Assembly: GCF_900100335.1 (NCBI RefSeq)
Contig: NZ_FNFE01000001.1
Location: 434,001-498,000 of the forward strand
From: Natronorubrum texcoconense
GTDB taxonomy: Archaea > Halobacteriota > Halobacteria > Halobacteriales > Natrialbaceae
DNA length: 64,000 nt
Direction of reading: 5' to 3'
The notes beneath the pieces were generated by a model. That model made no database searches, was not told where the DNA came from, and was given only the letters and a program-made list of their open reading frames with translations. The position numbers and the translations under genes were made by a program. Shown one piece after another: positions 55,038-63,857 of the stretch. Position 1 is the stretch's first letter. Each line of letters begins with the position of its first letter.

Positions 55038-55952
55038 ATGTCCCCGAACCGTGACGTCGCCTTGTTCCTCTCGCTGGCGGTGCTCTGGGGCCTCTCCTTT
55101 CCGGCGATTTCGGTCGGACTCGAGTCGCTCCCGCCGCTGCTCTTTGCGGCCGCCCGGTACGATATCGCGGCGATCTTGCTGCTGGCGGCGGCGATCGTTC
55201 GCGTCGATCAGTGGCGACCGACCGCGCGGAACGATCTGGCGGCGATCGTCGGCGGCGGGATCTTTCTCGTCGCCGGCAACGGATTGCTCTTTATCGGCCA
55301 GCAGACGGTCCCCAGCGGCGTCGCCGCGATCCTACAGGGGCTGGTGCCGATCGTCACCGCGCTGTGGGCGATCCCGCTGCTGGGCGAGCGACTGTCGGCA
55401 ATCGGTGCCGTCGGCGCCGCGATCGGGTTTCTGGGCGTCGGGCTGATCGTCCAGCCGGATCCCGGCAATCTGCTGGCCGGCGATACCGCCGCGCGCTTGC
55501 TCGTCGTCGGGCAGGTCTGTAGCGTCGCACTCGGCGGCGTCTTGGTCCAACGAGCGGGTCCAACGTTGCCGCAGCTACCGCTCGTCGGCTGGTCGATGCT
55601 CGTCGGCGCCGTCGTCTTACATCTCGTGAGCCTCGGCACCGGCGAGCTCTCACGCGTCGGCGCGATCGAGCCCGCCTCGTTCGGTGCCGTGGTCTACCTC
55701 GGCGTGTTCGCGACCGCGATCGCCTTCATGATCTACTTCACCATCCTCGAGAAACACGGCGCGTTCGAGGCGGCGCTGATCGGGTATCTGGTGCCGATCG
55801 TCGCAACGGTCGCCGGCGTCGTCCTGCTCGACGAGTCGATCGGCGCGCTGACGATCGGCGGCTTCCTCCTGGTCGCGATCGGATTCGCGCTGCTCAAGCG
55901 GCGGGCGATCGCCGACGCCGTCGGGGTCTCGACGGGCGTCGGCAGCCCCTGA
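55038..55952 (+). CDS. EamA/DMT-superfamily transporter
   Basis: The 304-residue protein has about ten hydrophobic helices with two EamA repeats: FLSLAVLWGLSFPAISVG and VPSGVAAILQGLVPIVTALWAI in the first, LLVVGQVCSVALGGVLVQR and ALIGYLVPIVATVAGVVLLDE in the second. It should export or import a small metabolite; its place between leuD and leuB raises the possibility of branched-chain amino-acid or keto-acid export. The ATG at 55038 matches the usual start. It is separated by about 170 bases from both leu genes. Confidence 0.88.
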   Translation: MSPNRDVALFLSLAVLWGLSFPAISVGLESLPPLLFAAARYDIAAILLLAAAIVRVDQWRPTARNDLAAIVGGGIFLVAGNGLLFIGQQTVPSGVAAILQGLVPIVTALWAIPLLGERLSAIGAVGAAIGFLGVGLIVQPDPGNLLAGDTAARLLVVGQVCSVALGGVLVQRAGPTLPQLPLVGWSMLVGAVVLHLVSLGTGELSRVGAIEPASFGAVVYLGVFATAIAFMIYFTILEKHGAFEAALIGYLVPIVATVAGVVLLDESIGALTIGGFLLVAIGFALLKRRAIADAVGVSTGVGSP

Positions 55953-56123
55953 TCGGGGCTCGCATCGAGGAACCTTCCTACGTCGTCAGCGCGTCTCTCG
56001 TCTCCGCGACGGTCGCCCGTTCGACTCTCGGGGTTCGTCGCGAACTCGCTATCGACGCGTTCGCGACTCGTTCACAATGTTGGTATCGATACCCTCTTTT
56101 CGGCCGCCACGAGATGGTCGAGC

Positions 56124-57107
56124 ATGACTCACGAAATCGCCGTCATCCCGGGCGACGGAATCGGGCAGGAAGTCACCCCCGCCGCGGTCGAGGTCCTCGA
56201 GGCGCTCGACATCGACTTCGAGTTCACCGAAGCGGACGCAGGCGACGCCGTCCTCGAGAAGACCGGCGAAGCACTCCCGCAGGAAACGTACGATCTCGCG
56301 GCGTCGGCCGACGCGACGCTGTTCGGTGCGGCCGGCGAGACCGCCGCGGACGTCATCCTTCCGCTCCGGGACGCGGTCGACTCCTTCGTCAACATCCGCC
56401 CCGCGAAGGCGTATCCGGGGATCGACGCCGTTCGGCCCGAGACGGATCTCGTCTTCCTCCGCGAGAACACGGAGGGCGTCTACTCGGGGCTCGAGGACCG
56501 ACTCACGCAGGACGTCTCGACGCTCACCCGCGTCGTCACGGAGACCGCCTCGAGGGACCTCGCAGAGTTCGCTTGCGACTACGTCTCGGAGGCCGACGAG
56601 CACGACGGCTTCTCCATCGTCCACAAGGCGAACGTCATGCGCGAGACGGACGGGCTGTTCCGTGACACCATCAAGTCGGTCGCCGACGAGGAGGGCGTCG
56701 AGACGGACGAAGTGCTGATGGACGCCTTCGCGACGCGGGTCTGTCTCGACCCCGAACAGTTCGACGTCATCGTCTGTCCGAACCTCGCGGGCGACGTCCT
56801 CTCGGACCTCGCCGCCGGCCTCGTCGGCGGACTCGGCTTGCTCCCCTCGGCCAACGTCGGTCCCGACCGCGCGCTGTTCGAACCGGTCCACGGCACCGCA
56901 CCCGACATCGCCGGCGAGGGCGTCGCGAACCCGGCCGCGACGATCATCTCCGCCGCGATGTTGCTCGAGTACCTCGGCTACGACGCGGAGAGCGAGGCGG
57001 TCCACGAGGCCGTCGAAGCGACGCTCGAAGAGGGGCCGCGAACCGCGGATCTGGGCGGCGACGCTTCGACCGAGGACGTGACGAACGCCGTCATCGATCG
57101 ACTGTAA
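56124..57107 (+). CDS. leuB: 3-isopropylmalate dehydrogenase
   Basis: LeuB oxidatively decarboxylates 3-isopropylmalate with NAD. The 327-residue protein has the IMDH/ICDH fold: [13 protein letters not shown] at the start, [30 protein letters not shown] with the catalytic Lys, and [23 protein letters not shown]. Length is standard. A GGTATCGATACC palindrome at 56082-56093, 31 bases upstream of the start, may be an operator or promoter element. It completes the leucine set present in this cluster. Isocitrate or homoisocitrate dehydrogenase is less likely given the neighbours. Confidence 0.93.
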   Translation: MTHEIAVIPGDGIGQEVTPAAVEVLEALDIDFEFTEADAGDAVLEKTGEALPQETYDLAASADATLFGAAGETAADVILPLRDAVDSFVNIRPAKAYPGIDAVRPETDLVFLRENTEGVYSGLEDRLTQDVSTLTRVVTETASRDLAEFACDYVSEADEHDGFSIVHKANVMRETDGLFRDTIKSVADEEGVETDEVLMDAFATRVCLDPEQFDVIVCPNLAGDVLSDLAAGLVGGLGLLPSANVGPDRALFEPVHGTAPDIAGEGVANPAATIISAAMLLEYLGYDAESEAVHEAVEATLEEGPRTADLGGDASTEDVTNAVIDRL

Positions 57108-57277
57108 CGCTCGAACTGCGGTTTTCCGCTCGAGTACCGCTTCTGCGGCTCGATCGGATACAGATTCAAGTGGGATCGCTGCTTCTGTCTGCGCATCTTC
57201 ACCGTGACACCGACTGTCGTTCGATTCGTCCGAGTACGCTCGAATTCTCTCGGGGAGCGATACGTGGAGCCGAGCCG

Positions 57278-57772
57278 ATGACCTCTGCGAACTTCGGCCG
57301 AATCGTCGACGACGGGCCGCTCTTCGGAGCCTGTCGGCCCGGCCACCTCGGCGGCGACCTCGCGGAGTGGACCGAAATTCTCGAGACCAACGGCGTCTCC
57401 GGGGTCCTCTGTCTCCTCTCGGAACGCGAAGCCTCTCGATGGGGGCTCCCCGGGGAGTACGGCGAAACGTTCGATACCGCTCACGTTCCGATTCGAGACC
57501 GCCACCTTCCCAATATTGAACGGCTCAGGAGTGCCGTCGAGTTCATCGAGCGGATGACGGCCGACGGCGGCCGCGTCGTGCTCCACTGTAACGCCGGTCT
57601 CGGTCGCACGGGTGTGGTCGCCGCCGGCTGGGTGGCTCACGACCGAGACTGCTCGCCGGAAGCCGCGATCGACGCCGTCGAAACGCGACCGTGGCCGCGC
57701 GCGCCGCGAGAGGCGATCAGGGACGGGAACGCGACCGAGGAGGAGTTGTACGAACTGCTCGAACGGATCTAG
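57278..57772 (+). CDS. dual-specificity/protein-tyrosine phosphatase-like protein
   Basis: The 164-residue protein carries the PTP loop VLHCNAGLGRTGVVAAGW (CX5R) and a fold resembling the Cys-based DSP family, with GACRPGHLGGDLAEWTEI near the N terminus and the WPD-like VPIRDRHLPN segment. Possible substrates are phosphotyrosine proteins or phosphoinositol-like molecules. The ATG at 57278 is chosen over an upstream start at 57170. Confidence 0.82.
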   Translation: MTSANFGRIVDDGPLFGACRPGHLGGDLAEWTEILETNGVSGVLCLLSEREASRWGLPGEYGETFDTAHVPIRDRHLPNIERLRSAVEFIERMTADGGRVVLHCNAGLGRTGVVAAGWVAHDRDCSPEAAIDAVETRPWPRAPREAIRDGNATEEELYELLERI

Positions 57773-57828
57773 TTCGGCGCAGTCTGCCGGACGGACAATT
57801 AACACGGATCGCGTGGTAGCCGTTCGTG

Positions 57829-58914
57829 ATGACCCGAGACGACACCCTCGCCGGCGTCCAGTCGCGAACCGTCGACACCGACCGACTCGAGACGCACTAC
57901 CTCGAGTCGGGCGGCGAATCCGAATCCGGTGAGACCGACGACACGGTCGTCTTCGTCCACGGAAACGTCTCTTCCTCCCGGTTTTTCGAGGACGCGATAG
58001 CCGACCTGCCGGATCGCTATCACGCGATCGCACCGGACCTGCGTGGCTACGGCGATTCGGAGACGAAACCCGTCGATGCGACGAACGGGCTCGGGGATTT
58101 CGCCGGCGACCTCCGTGCCCTGTTCGACGAACTCGACGTCGAGGATCCCATCACGCTCGTCGGCTGGTCGAACGGCGGCGGGGCCGCGATGCGGTACACG
58201 ATCGACAACCCGGAGATGGTCGACTCACTCGTGCTGATCAACCCGCTCTCGCCGTACGGCTTCGGCGGGACGAAAGACGAGGACGGAACGCCGTGTTTCG
58301 ACGACTACGCCGGCTCCGGCGGCGGCCTCGGCAACGACGAGTTCGTCGCGGGTCTCGCCGACCGGGACCGGAGCGAGGGCGGCGAATCCTCGCCGCGGAA
58401 GGTGCTGCGAACGTTCTACGTCGACCCGACCCACGAGTTCGACGAGGCTCGCGAGGAGTCGTACCTGACGGGGATGCTCGACACCGCAACTGGGGACGAG
58501 AACTACCCCGGGAATGCGGCGCCGAGCGAGAACTGGCCCGGTGTTGCGCCGGGCGATACCGGCGTAAACAACGCTATCTCGCCGAAGTACTGCTCGCTCG
58601 CGGAGATCACCGAGATCGATCCGGACGAGAAACCACCCGTACGCTGGATCCGCGGCGATTCGGACCAGATCGTCTCCAACGAGTCCTTCTTCGACGTCGG
58701 CACGCTCGGGCAGATGGGCGAAGTGCCGGGCTGGCCCGGCGAGGACGTCTTCCCACCGCAGCCGATGGTCGACCAGACCCGCGCGGTTCTCGAGGAGTAC
58801 GCGGATGCCGGCGGCGAGTTCGACGAGGTCGTTTTCAGAAACACTGGACATACGCCCCACCTCGAAGTGCCCGGGGACTTTCTGGACGAACTCGAGACCG
58901 TAATCGGTCAGTAA
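57829..58914 (+). CDS. alpha/beta-fold hydrolase
   Basis: The 361-residue protein shows the fold's first strand VVFVHGNVSSSRFFEDAI, YHAIAPDLRGYGDSE, the nucleophile elbow LVGWSNGGGAAMRYT (GxSxG type), and a late acid and His (EVVFRNTGHTPHLEVPGDF). A long insertion (about 150-280) forms a lid. Substrate unknown; esterase, epoxide hydrolase or peptidase are possible. It begins 57 bases after the phosphatase gene, so cotranscription is possible. The ATG at 57829 is preferred to the GTG at 57826. Confidence 0.88.
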   Translation: MTRDDTLAGVQSRTVDTDRLETHYLESGGESESGETDDTVVFVHGNVSSSRFFEDAIADLPDRYHAIAPDLRGYGDSETKPVDATNGLGDFAGDLRALFDELDVEDPITLVGWSNGGGAAMRYTIDNPEMVDSLVLINPLSPYGFGGTKDEDGTPCFDDYAGSGGGLGNDEFVAGLADRDRSEGGESSPRKVLRTFYVDPTHEFDEAREESYLTGMLDTATGDENYPGNAAPSENWPGVAPGDTGVNNAISPKYCSLAEITEIDPDEKPPVRWIRGDSDQIVSNESFFDVGTLGQMGEVPGWPGEDVFPPQPMVDQTRAVLEEYADAGGEFDEVVFRNTGHTPHLEVPGDFLDELETVIGQ

Positions 58915-58943
58915 GCACCGCGTCGCGCGTTCGGCCTCCGTGG

Positions 58944-59750
58944 CTACTGCCCGTCTTCGTCCTCGTCGGTCCCCCGCTCGCTACGCATCGTCCGGAGCGT
59001 CGACAGGCCGCGCTTTCGGGTGACTCCCTTCGAGATCCTGACGCCGTCGAACGTTCCCGTCCCGTAGGCGACGCTCGCACCGAGGTGGTCCATGAAGTAG
59101 GCGAAGCTCGCGAGCCACAGCAGTATCCCCGTGAGGGCGACGAAGGCGAGTCCCGTGACGAGCAACGACGGGCCGGCCACTCCCGCTGCGATCCCGGCGA
59201 CGACGTAGACGAACGCGACGATCACCATGAGTACGGTGACCGTCGCGAACATGTCGTTGACGGCCGTCACCCGCGCGTTGTACTCGATCCACCGGCCGTA
59301 ACTCCGGAGAAGTCGGACCTCGAACCGGTCTTCCTCGCGGTCGGAACCGCCTCGACTCGACTCGAGCGCGACCTCGACGGCGTCGGCGTCGATACCGCCC
59401 CGAAGGTTCGACGCCGTGTACGTCACCCCGGCGAGTCCCGTCGAAACCAGTAAGAGCAGCCCGCCGGCGATCGTAAAGAGGTTGACGAACGGCACGACGT
59501 TCAGATCGGTCTGTACGATGATCGATCCGCCGGTGACGACGAGCCCGATCAACAGGAGGTTCGCTTTCAGGATCTCGATGGCCTTGGCGTCGATCTCCTG
59601 GAGTCGTTCGACCTGGTAGTCGAACGTCATCCGGAGTTCGTCCCGGAGCATCTCGAACCGCTCCTCGTCCAGTTCGATCTCCCCGGTCGCCGCGTCCGTC
59701 TCGAGCGCCGCGTCCGCATCGACCGGTTCGTCGCTCCGATTCCGCCTCAT
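58944..59750 (-). CDS. four-helix membrane protein of unknown function
   Basis: The 268-residue protein has a charged N-terminal segment of about 60 residues with a predicted amphipathic helix (RFEMLRDELRMTFDYQVERL), then two helical pairs: LLLIGLVVTGGSIIVQ with LFTIAGGLLLLVSTGLAG, and TVLMVIVAFVYVVAGIAAG with VTGLAFVALTGILLWLASF. The C terminus is basic then acidic. The layout is reminiscent of SLATT-like 2TM effector proteins, but no defence gene is adjacent and I would not assign it. It is convergent with the hydrolase gene. Confidence 0.7.
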   Translation of the reverse strand: MRRNRSDEPVDADAALETDAATGEIELDEERFEMLRDELRMTFDYQVERLQEIDAKAIEILKANLLLIGLVVTGGSIIVQTDLNVVPFVNLFTIAGGLLLLVSTGLAGVTYTASNLRGGIDADAVEVALESSRGGSDREEDRFEVRLLRSYGRWIEYNARVTAVNDMFATVTVLMVIVAFVYVVAGIAAGVAGPSLLVTGLAFVALTGILLWLASFAYFMDHLGASVAYGTGTFDGVRISKGVTRKRGLSTLRTMRSERGTDEDEDGQ

Positions 59751-59833
59751 GTGTCCGTCCCTCCCGCCCGGACCGTAAATAGGCAGGCGGTCTCGAGCGA
59801 CGCGTCGAGAGTCGCGGACAGCTGACGTCGCCG

Positions 59834-60646
59834 TCAGCTGATATCGAGCGCGTCCCGGTCGGCTCCGGCGAGTTCGACCAGGGCATCGGCCTCGAGCAGA
59901 TGGCAGTCACCGGGGACGACGAGCAGGTGTAGCGGATCGCCGAACTCCCGCTCCGCGAGTTCGGTCATCGTCCCGGCCTCGACGAGCGGGTCCGGACTGC
60001 CCGCGCGGGCGACGACGACGCCGACGAGATCGGGGTACTCCTCGGCGAGGAGTTCGGCCCCGACGTCTGCGGTCATGTACTCCTCGAGCGTTTCGTCCGT
60101 CTCGAGGCGATTCGTCGCGGCCTCGTTGTCCACCTTGATATCGAGGTAGACGACCGTGTGGAGGCCGTCCGCGCGGTTGTCGTCGATCGTATTCGAGACG
60201 CTCGCGGGGAGTCCCTCCGCGCCGTGAGCGTAGGGAAACGGCAGCGTCGTCGCCTTACCGAAGCGGTAGTTCTGGAGTCCGGTGAGCGCGCTCGTGGCCG
60301 TCTGTGCCGTCACGCCGTGGACGACCCGCGTTTCGATGCCGCGCTCGTGGGCTCGCAGACGAAGGTCGACGTGGGTCGTCGAGATCATCGTATCCCCCGC
60401 GGTCAGGAAGGCGACGTCCTCGGTCTCGGCGGCCTCGAGAATGTCCTCTGGGTGCTGTTCGACGCCCGTGCGGTCCCGAACCTCGATCTCGATATCGTGG
60501 TGGGACTCGAGGTCCTCGAGGGACGTGCCGATCAGCTCGCTGGTGTAGAACTCGGCGTAGACGCGGTCGGCGTTCCGAAGCGCTTCTTGGCCCTCGACGG
60601 TGATCGAGTGCTCGTCGTAAAGGCCGAGACCGATGAAGGTGAGCAT
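59834..60646 (-). CDS. dph5: diphthine synthase
   Basis: Dph5 methylates the modified His of EF-2 with SAM during diphthamide synthesis. The 270-residue protein starts MLTFIGLGLYDEHSITVEGQ, with VYAEFYTSELIGTSLEDLE, LTAGDTMISTTHVDLRLRA and TVVYLDIKVDN..TADVGAELLAEEYPD, all diagnostic. Length is normal for archaeal Dph5. The rest of the pathway is not in this window. It lies between the four-helix membrane gene and the tRNA-like gene. Confidence 0.95.
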   Translation of the reverse strand: MLTFIGLGLYDEHSITVEGQEALRNADRVYAEFYTSELIGTSLEDLESHHDIEIEVRDRTGVEQHPEDILEAAETEDVAFLTAGDTMISTTHVDLRLRAHERGIETRVVHGVTAQTATSALTGLQNYRFGKATTLPFPYAHGAEGLPASVSNTIDDNRADGLHTVVYLDIKVDNEAATNRLETDETLEEYMTADVGAELLAEEYPDLVGVVVARAGSPDPLVEAGTMTELAEREFGDPLHLLVVPGDCHLLEADALVELAGADRDALDIS

Positions 60647-60716
60647 GACGGCCCGTAGTGCGAGCGGTGGGAATACGTTTTCGAGACGGTCGCCGCGGTC
60701 CGGGCCGCGAGGGGAG

Positions 60717-60791
60717 CTAGCCGAGGAGGATTCGAACCCCCGACCGTTCGGTACGAGACCGAACGCTCTGTCCGTGCTGAGCTACCGGCCA
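60717..60791 (-). tRNA. tRNA-like gene, anticodon arm abnormal (C33)
   Basis: Read on the minus strand it folds as a tRNA: acceptor TGGCCGG/TCGGCTA, D stem GCTC/GAGC, T stem GGGGG/CCTCC with loop TTCGAAT. The anticodon arm TTCGG/CCGAA has loop TCTCGTA, which puts C, not the near-universal T, at position 33 and gives TCG (Arg) by position. CGT (Thr) is present one base further on. T1-A72 is also uncommon. It may be a pseudogene or a diverged tRNA. Confidence 0.5.
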
Positions 60792-60925
60792 CCGCTCGGT
60801 ACCACGAACGAATGTATATATTTCGTCACTTGTACTGCCGCGGTACCGCGGAGAGGTCCTCGCAGAACGATTCCGGCAACGGGTGACACGGAGTTCGGCT
60901 ACCGGAGCCAGGACGGATCGAGACG

Positions 60926-61318
60926 CTACTCGTCGTCCACGACCGCTACCGCTTCGATCTCGACCAGGTGGTCCGGATCGATCAACCGCTGAACCTCGAC
61001 CATACTGGCTGCCGGACGGATCTCCCCGAACACCTCGCCGTGGGCCCGCCCGATCGCCTCCCAGTCGTCGATATCGGTGACGAAAATTCTGGTCCGGACG
61101 ACGTCCTCGAGCGATCCGCCGGCTTCTTCGAGTGCGTCCGTGACGATCTCGAGGGCGCGTTTCGTCTGTCGGTACGGATCACCGGGGGCGACGACCTCGC
61201 CATCGTCGTCGGTCGCCGTCGTTCCCGCAACGTGGATCTGCGAACCGGCGCGGACTGCTCGAGAGTAGCCTACTTTCGGTTCCCACTCGGTGTCGCTCGA
61301 GACACGTTTTCGTTCCAT
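60926..61318 (-). CDS. RidA/YjgF-family protein
   Basis: The 130-residue protein belongs to the Rid (reactive intermediate deaminase) family: YSRAVRAGSQIHVAGTTATD in the N-terminal half, RALEIVTDALEEAGGSLEDVVRTRIFVTDIDDWEAIGR and RPAASMVEVQRLIDPDHLVEIE. The conserved active-site Arg is replaced or shifted relative to canonical RidA (VEVQRLID keeps one Arg), so enamine/imine deaminase activity is not certain. It is cytoplasmic and stands apart from amino-acid genes. Confidence 0.85.
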   Translation of the reverse strand: MERKRVSSDTEWEPKVGYSRAVRAGSQIHVAGTTATDDDGEVVAPGDPYRQTKRALEIVTDALEEAGGSLEDVVRTRIFVTDIDDWEAIGRAHGEVFGEIRPAASMVEVQRLIDPDHLVEIEAVAVVDDE

Positions 61319-61368
61319 GCGGTGAGCAGACGGGCCACCCTCAAAAGCGTCTCTCGGACCGTGGGGCG

Positions 61369-61773
61369 TCAGAGCGAGATGTGTGACGTCGAGTCGGGAC
61401 CGCCGTCGTCGTCCATCCCGCCCTCGTGAACGAACGACGCGTCGTCGTCGGTGAGAAAGACAGTGCCATCGGTGTGGACCGTGATATCAATCGACGGGAG
61501 CGTCGTGTCGGCCGCTTCGCCGTTATCACAGTGACCGGAACAGGAGTCGAACAGCGACCCGTGTCGGGGACAGATAAGCTGGCCGTCGCGCATCGGGACG
61601 CCCCGACCCGTATCGAACCGCTGAGCCTCGTGCGTACAGCGGTTGATCCAGGCCTCGACACCGTCGTCGCAGGGAACGAGGATCACCTCTTCTCGCTCGC
61701 CGTGTCGATCCCGTACCGTAAACAGCCACGAGCCCTCCTCGTGAACCGTCTCCACGGTCGTGAGTTTGTGCAT
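61369..61773 (-). CDS. Rieske [2Fe-2S] domain protein
   Basis: The 134-residue protein has the Rieske motifs INRCTHEAQRF (CxH) and CPRHGSLFDSCSG (CxxH). No membrane segment is seen, so it is of the soluble ferredoxin-like or nitrite-reductase-small-subunit type. It may pass electrons to an oxygenase or act alone. The ATG at 61773 (MHKLTTVETVHEEG) is favoured over the frame from 61833. Confidence 0.88.
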   Translation of the reverse strand: MHKLTTVETVHEEGSWLFTVRDRHGEREEVILVPCDDGVEAWINRCTHEAQRFDTGRGVPMRDGQLICPRHGSLFDSCSGHCDNGEAADTTLPSIDITVHTDGTVFLTDDDASFVHEGGMDDDGGPDSTSHISL

Positions 61774-61864
61774 ACGGACGGATTGGCACGAGGCCTGAAA
61801 ACTGTTCACGGCCGGCGGTCCGGAAAACGTCACCGTTACGGCGGACCGCCGGCTTCGTCACGGT

Positions 61865-62845
61865 ATGGAAGTGCCGTGCGTCCGCGTCCCGCGCGAGGAG
61901 GGCGAAGCCACGCGCCGCGAACTCGCGGACGCGGACCTGATCGACGACGAGTACGAGATTTCGGTGGCCGACGGCAGTCTCTACGTGCCGATCACGGACC
62001 CCGACGCGGTTTCGGACACCCTCGAGGTCGTCGCCCGCCCCGTCGAGGAGCGCGAGACGCAGACGACGCCGGCCGATATTCTGGGGTGGGAGCCGTCCTA
62101 CGAGCGACTCGGTCGCGCCGCCCTGCTCGACGAGGACGACGACGAACGCGCCCGCGAAATCGCCGACGCCGTCCTCGAGTCAGATCTCCCCCTCGAGACG
62201 GTGCTCAACAAGGCGTCGAAGGTGAAAGGCGAGACGCGGGTGCGAGACTGGGATATCCTCGCCGGCGAGGACACGGAGGTCGTCCACCGCGAGTACGGCT
62301 GCGAGTTCGCGCTCGACCTCGCCGCCGTCTACTTCTCGCCGCGGCTCGCAACCGAGCGCCACCGGGTCGCAAAACAGGTCAGCGACGACGAGCGGGCGCT
62401 CGACATGTTCGCCGGCGTCGGTCCGTTCGTGATTCCGTTCGCGAAACGCGGCGCGGAGTGCGTCGGCGTGGACGTCAACGAAGACGCTATCGAGTACCTG
62501 CGCGAGAACGCGCGCCGGAACGGCGTCGCGGATCGCGTGACGGCGATCTGTGACGATGTCCGGACGGTGGCCAACGAGTACGCAAACTGGGCCGATCGCC
62601 TCGTGATGAACCTGCCCCACAGCGCCGACGAGTTCCTCGAGAGCGCCGTTACCCTCGCGGGCGACGACTGCGTGATCCACTACTACGATATCCAACACGA
62701 GGACGATCCGTTCGGGCCGGGCGAGCGGGCGATTCGGAATGCGGCCGAACCGGAGTACGAGGTTTCCGTCGAGACGCGGCGGACGGTTCGTTCCTACGCG
62801 CCACACGAGTTGAACGTCTGTCTGGACGTTCGACTCGAGCGATAA
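61865..62845 (+). CDS. trm5: Trm5-type tRNA (guanine37-N1)-methyltransferase
   Basis: The 326-residue SAM enzyme methylates G37 of tRNAs. It has the Trm5 N-terminal domain (VPCVRVPREEGEATRRELADADLID), a middle segment with TVLNKASKVKGETRVRDW, and the catalytic domain with VYFSPRLATERHRVAKQV, MFAGVGPFVIPFAKRGA (motif I), DVNEDAIEYL and RLVMNLPHSADEFL (NLP motif). The archaeal group includes Trm5a/b/c, some acting on wyosine; the subclass is not decided here. It stands upstream of tRNA-Thr. Confidence 0.9.
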   Translation: MEVPCVRVPREEGEATRRELADADLIDDEYEISVADGSLYVPITDPDAVSDTLEVVARPVEERETQTTPADILGWEPSYERLGRAALLDEDDDERAREIADAVLESDLPLETVLNKASKVKGETRVRDWDILAGEDTEVVHREYGCEFALDLAAVYFSPRLATERHRVAKQVSDDERALDMFAGVGPFVIPFAKRGAECVGVDVNEDAIEYLRENARRNGVADRVTAICDDVRTVANEYANWADRLVMNLPHSADEFLESAVTLAGDDCVIHYYDIQHEDDPFGPGERAIRNAAEPEYEVSVETRRTVRSYAPHELNVCLDVRLER

Positions 62846-62930
62846 GCCGAGCCACGCGAATGTTCCACACGTCCGTATCGATTCGCAATCCTTATGGCTG
62901 GTATCGACCCTACAAATTAACGCGCACCTC

Positions 62931-63004
62931 GCCGGTGTAGCTCAGACTGGCAGAGCGAATCCTTCGTAAGGATTAGGTCGAGGGTTCAAATCCCTCCACC
63001 GGCT
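62931..63004 (+). tRNA. tRNA-Thr (CGT)
   Basis: The sequence folds perfectly: acceptor GCCGGTG with CACCGGC, D stem GCTC/GAGC, anticodon stem AATCC/GGATT with loop TTCGTAA (anticodon CGT, T33 present), T stem GAGGG/CCCTC with loop TTCAAAT, discriminator T. No CCA is encoded and no intron is seen. It is immediately followed by degenerate repeats of its own 3' end. Confidence 0.95.
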
Positions 63005-63284
63005 TGCTTTCTGCGACGAACGTTACGTGAGGAGCAAAGCAAGCCGTGGAAGATTTGAATCAGAGAGGAGCGTGCTCCGACCGTGGTTCACAATCCTCTC
63101 CACCGGCTTTTTACTGCGAACAACACGTGAGCAGCAACGGCCCTCGAGGGATTTGAGTTGGGGAGCGACTTCGCTGTGGCCGTAGTTCACGATCCCGCCG
63201 CAGGCATGCGTTTTGGTGGCCCAGTCCGAAAGCAGCAAATCCATCTGATGGAATCCGAGGCGCGGAGAGACGCCGGTGTGACGT
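62983..63284 (+). repeat. tandem degenerate ~100-bp repeats of the tRNA-Thr 3' end
   Basis: The tRNA 3' end GGTTCAAATCCCTCCACCGG starts at 62983. It recurs as GGTTCACAATCCTCTCCACC at 63085 and weakly as AGTTCACGATCCCGCCGCAGG near 63185, a period of about 100. Downstream blocks ACGTGAGGAGCAA/ACGTGAGCAGCAA and GATTTGAAT/GATTTGAGT also repeat. The third unit is only partly recognisable. Repeated integration or duplication at the tRNA is inferred. Confidence 0.55.
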
Positions 63285-63344
63285 TAGGTTGCAGCCACTA
63301 CCTACTCCACAACGTACATACGGGTTACACAGTAACGAAGTCGT

Positions 63345-63857
63345 ATGATCAGTCCGTCCTGTCCCAGTTGTGACGGAAGTCTCTTCGTGACGAAGATTCG
63401 GACAGGTGGGGCGCTCTTTCGACCGGAGAACGACTACTTCCGATGCTGGCGCTGTTTTCACAAGTTCACGCCGGCCGACGAGGAGGGCGACCAGCCGGCC
63501 GAGCAGATCGACGCGTTCGACCGTCGCGCGGAATCGAAGGATCCGAGAGTCGAGATTACGGCGGTCGACCTCGAGCTCGAAACCGAAGGGACCCAACGCG
63601 CCGTCGAAGCGTTCGCCGTAACGGTCGAGAACAGAACCACCGCGGCGCTCCCGGTGACGCAGGTTCTCCTCTCGTTCGACGGTGGAGAGATGAAGATGAC
63701 GCCAAAAAACGAAACCGTCGTTGGCTCGGAGGACTCGGCGACGATCGATGTCCACTGGAGTTGGATCCCGCTCGAGCACGAGACGATGACGGTGACGCTC
63801 CGCTCGCGTGATAGTACGGTCGCGTCCACGGATGTGACGCTTTCCAAATCCGATTAG
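63345..63857 (+). CDS. zinc-ribbon protein with beta-sandwich domain
   Basis: The 170-residue protein starts with a zinc ribbon, ISPSCPSCDGSLFV and FRCWRCFHKFTPAD (two CxxC), followed by an acidic linker and about 100 residues of alternating beta pattern (AVDLELETEGTQRAVEAFAV, LPVTQVLLSFDGGE) that resemble a CARDB/FxLYD-like sandwich. It lies right after the tRNA 3'-end repeats, so it may be an accessory gene. Function unknown. Confidence 0.7.
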   Translation: MISPSCPSCDGSLFVTKIRTGGALFRPENDYFRCWRCFHKFTPADEEGDQPAEQIDAFDRRAESKDPRVEITAVDLELETEGTQRAVEAFAVTVENRTTAALPVTQVLLSFDGGEMKMTPKNETVVGSEDSATIDVHWSWIPLEHETMTVTLRSRDSTVASTDVTLSKSD

